A stretch of DNA of 5,908 nt from Candidatus Sumerlaeota bacterium (GTDB lineage: Bacteria > Sumerlaeota > Sumerlaeia > MWCT01). Below the pieces are notes generated by a model. It had not been told where the DNA came from, searched no databases, and was given only the letters and a program-made list of their open reading frames with translations. Location of the stretch: contig JAPLSR010000055.1 of assembly GCA_026398545.1 (NCBI GenBank), positions 1-5,908 on the forward strand, given 5' to 3'. A program made the translations under genes and the position numbers. Shown piece by piece: positions 5,864 through 5,908 of this stretch. Each line of letters begins with the position of its first letter. Position 1 is the stretch's first letter.

Positions 5864-5908
5864 AAGCGATTATTCCCGCCGCCGGACTTGGAACGCGTCT
5901 GCGTCCAC
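5860..5908 (+). CDS. Sugar-phosphate nucleotidyltransferase, N-terminus only (cut by the window edge)
   Basis: Sixteen whole codons are visible, reading MKAIIPAAGLGTRLRP. This is the N-terminal nucleotide-binding signature of the NTP_transferase family (GxGTRLRP), which joins a nucleoside triphosphate to a sugar 1-phosphate with release of pyrophosphate. Members include glucose-1-phosphate thymidylyltransferase, UTP-glucose-1-phosphate uridylyltransferase and mannose-1-phosphate guanylyltransferase; the visible part cannot tell them apart. The ATG overlaps the deaminase stop by 4 nt (ATGA) and has a strong GGAGG site, so it belongs to the same operon. Confidence 0.8.
   Translation, partial: MKAIIPAAGLGTRLRP

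Overview
The window carries ordinary core metabolism and envelope genes from a bacterium with roughly balanced base composition. An outer-membrane (diderm) organism is the best guess, because one gene is a clear LptF/LptG-type lipopolysaccharide-export permease. The serine hydroxymethyltransferase resembles, from memory, those of Deltaproteobacteria such as Geobacter and of related uncultivated lineages. That is not enough to name a phylum. Non-ATG starts (TTG, GTG) are used in two of the plus-strand genes.

Layout: positions 1-2048 on the minus strand hold one long open frame, cut by the window's left edge, encoding the molybdenum-cofactor subunit of a xanthine dehydrogenase-type hydroxylase. 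A 262-bp AT-rich spacer (2049-2310) separates it from a divergent plus-strand run. That run is an LptF/LptG-family permease (2311-3414), a YwlE-type protein arginine phosphatase with an unusual lysine-rich tail (3451-4062), glyA (4077-5327), a dCMP deaminase (5348-5863) and the first 16 codons of a sugar-phosphate nucleotidyltransferase (5860 to the edge). Gaps in the run are 36 nt, 14 nt (or a short overlap, depending on the glyA start), 20 nt and a 4-nt ATGA overlap, so it looks like one operon.

How the genes fit together: the phosphatase-glyA-dCMP deaminase order echoes the conserved ywlE-rpiB-glyA-comEB type of neighbourhood of other bacteria, but rpiB is absent here. GlyA makes glycine and 5,10-methylene-tetrahydrofolate, and dCMP deaminase makes dUMP. 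These are the two substrates of thymidylate synthase, so the pair supports dTMP synthesis. The nucleotidyltransferase may use nucleoside triphosphates to activate sugars for surface polysaccharide, which would match the permease at the head of the run; this last link is inference. The hydroxylase faces the other way and probably acts in purine oxidation.

No mobile element, CRISPR array, RNA gene or obviously new system was seen. The points most worth a second look are the cationic tail on the arginine phosphatase, a terminator-like hairpin inside the 3' end of glyA, the weak translation signal of the permease gene, and the purine-type active-site residues in the hydroxylase.
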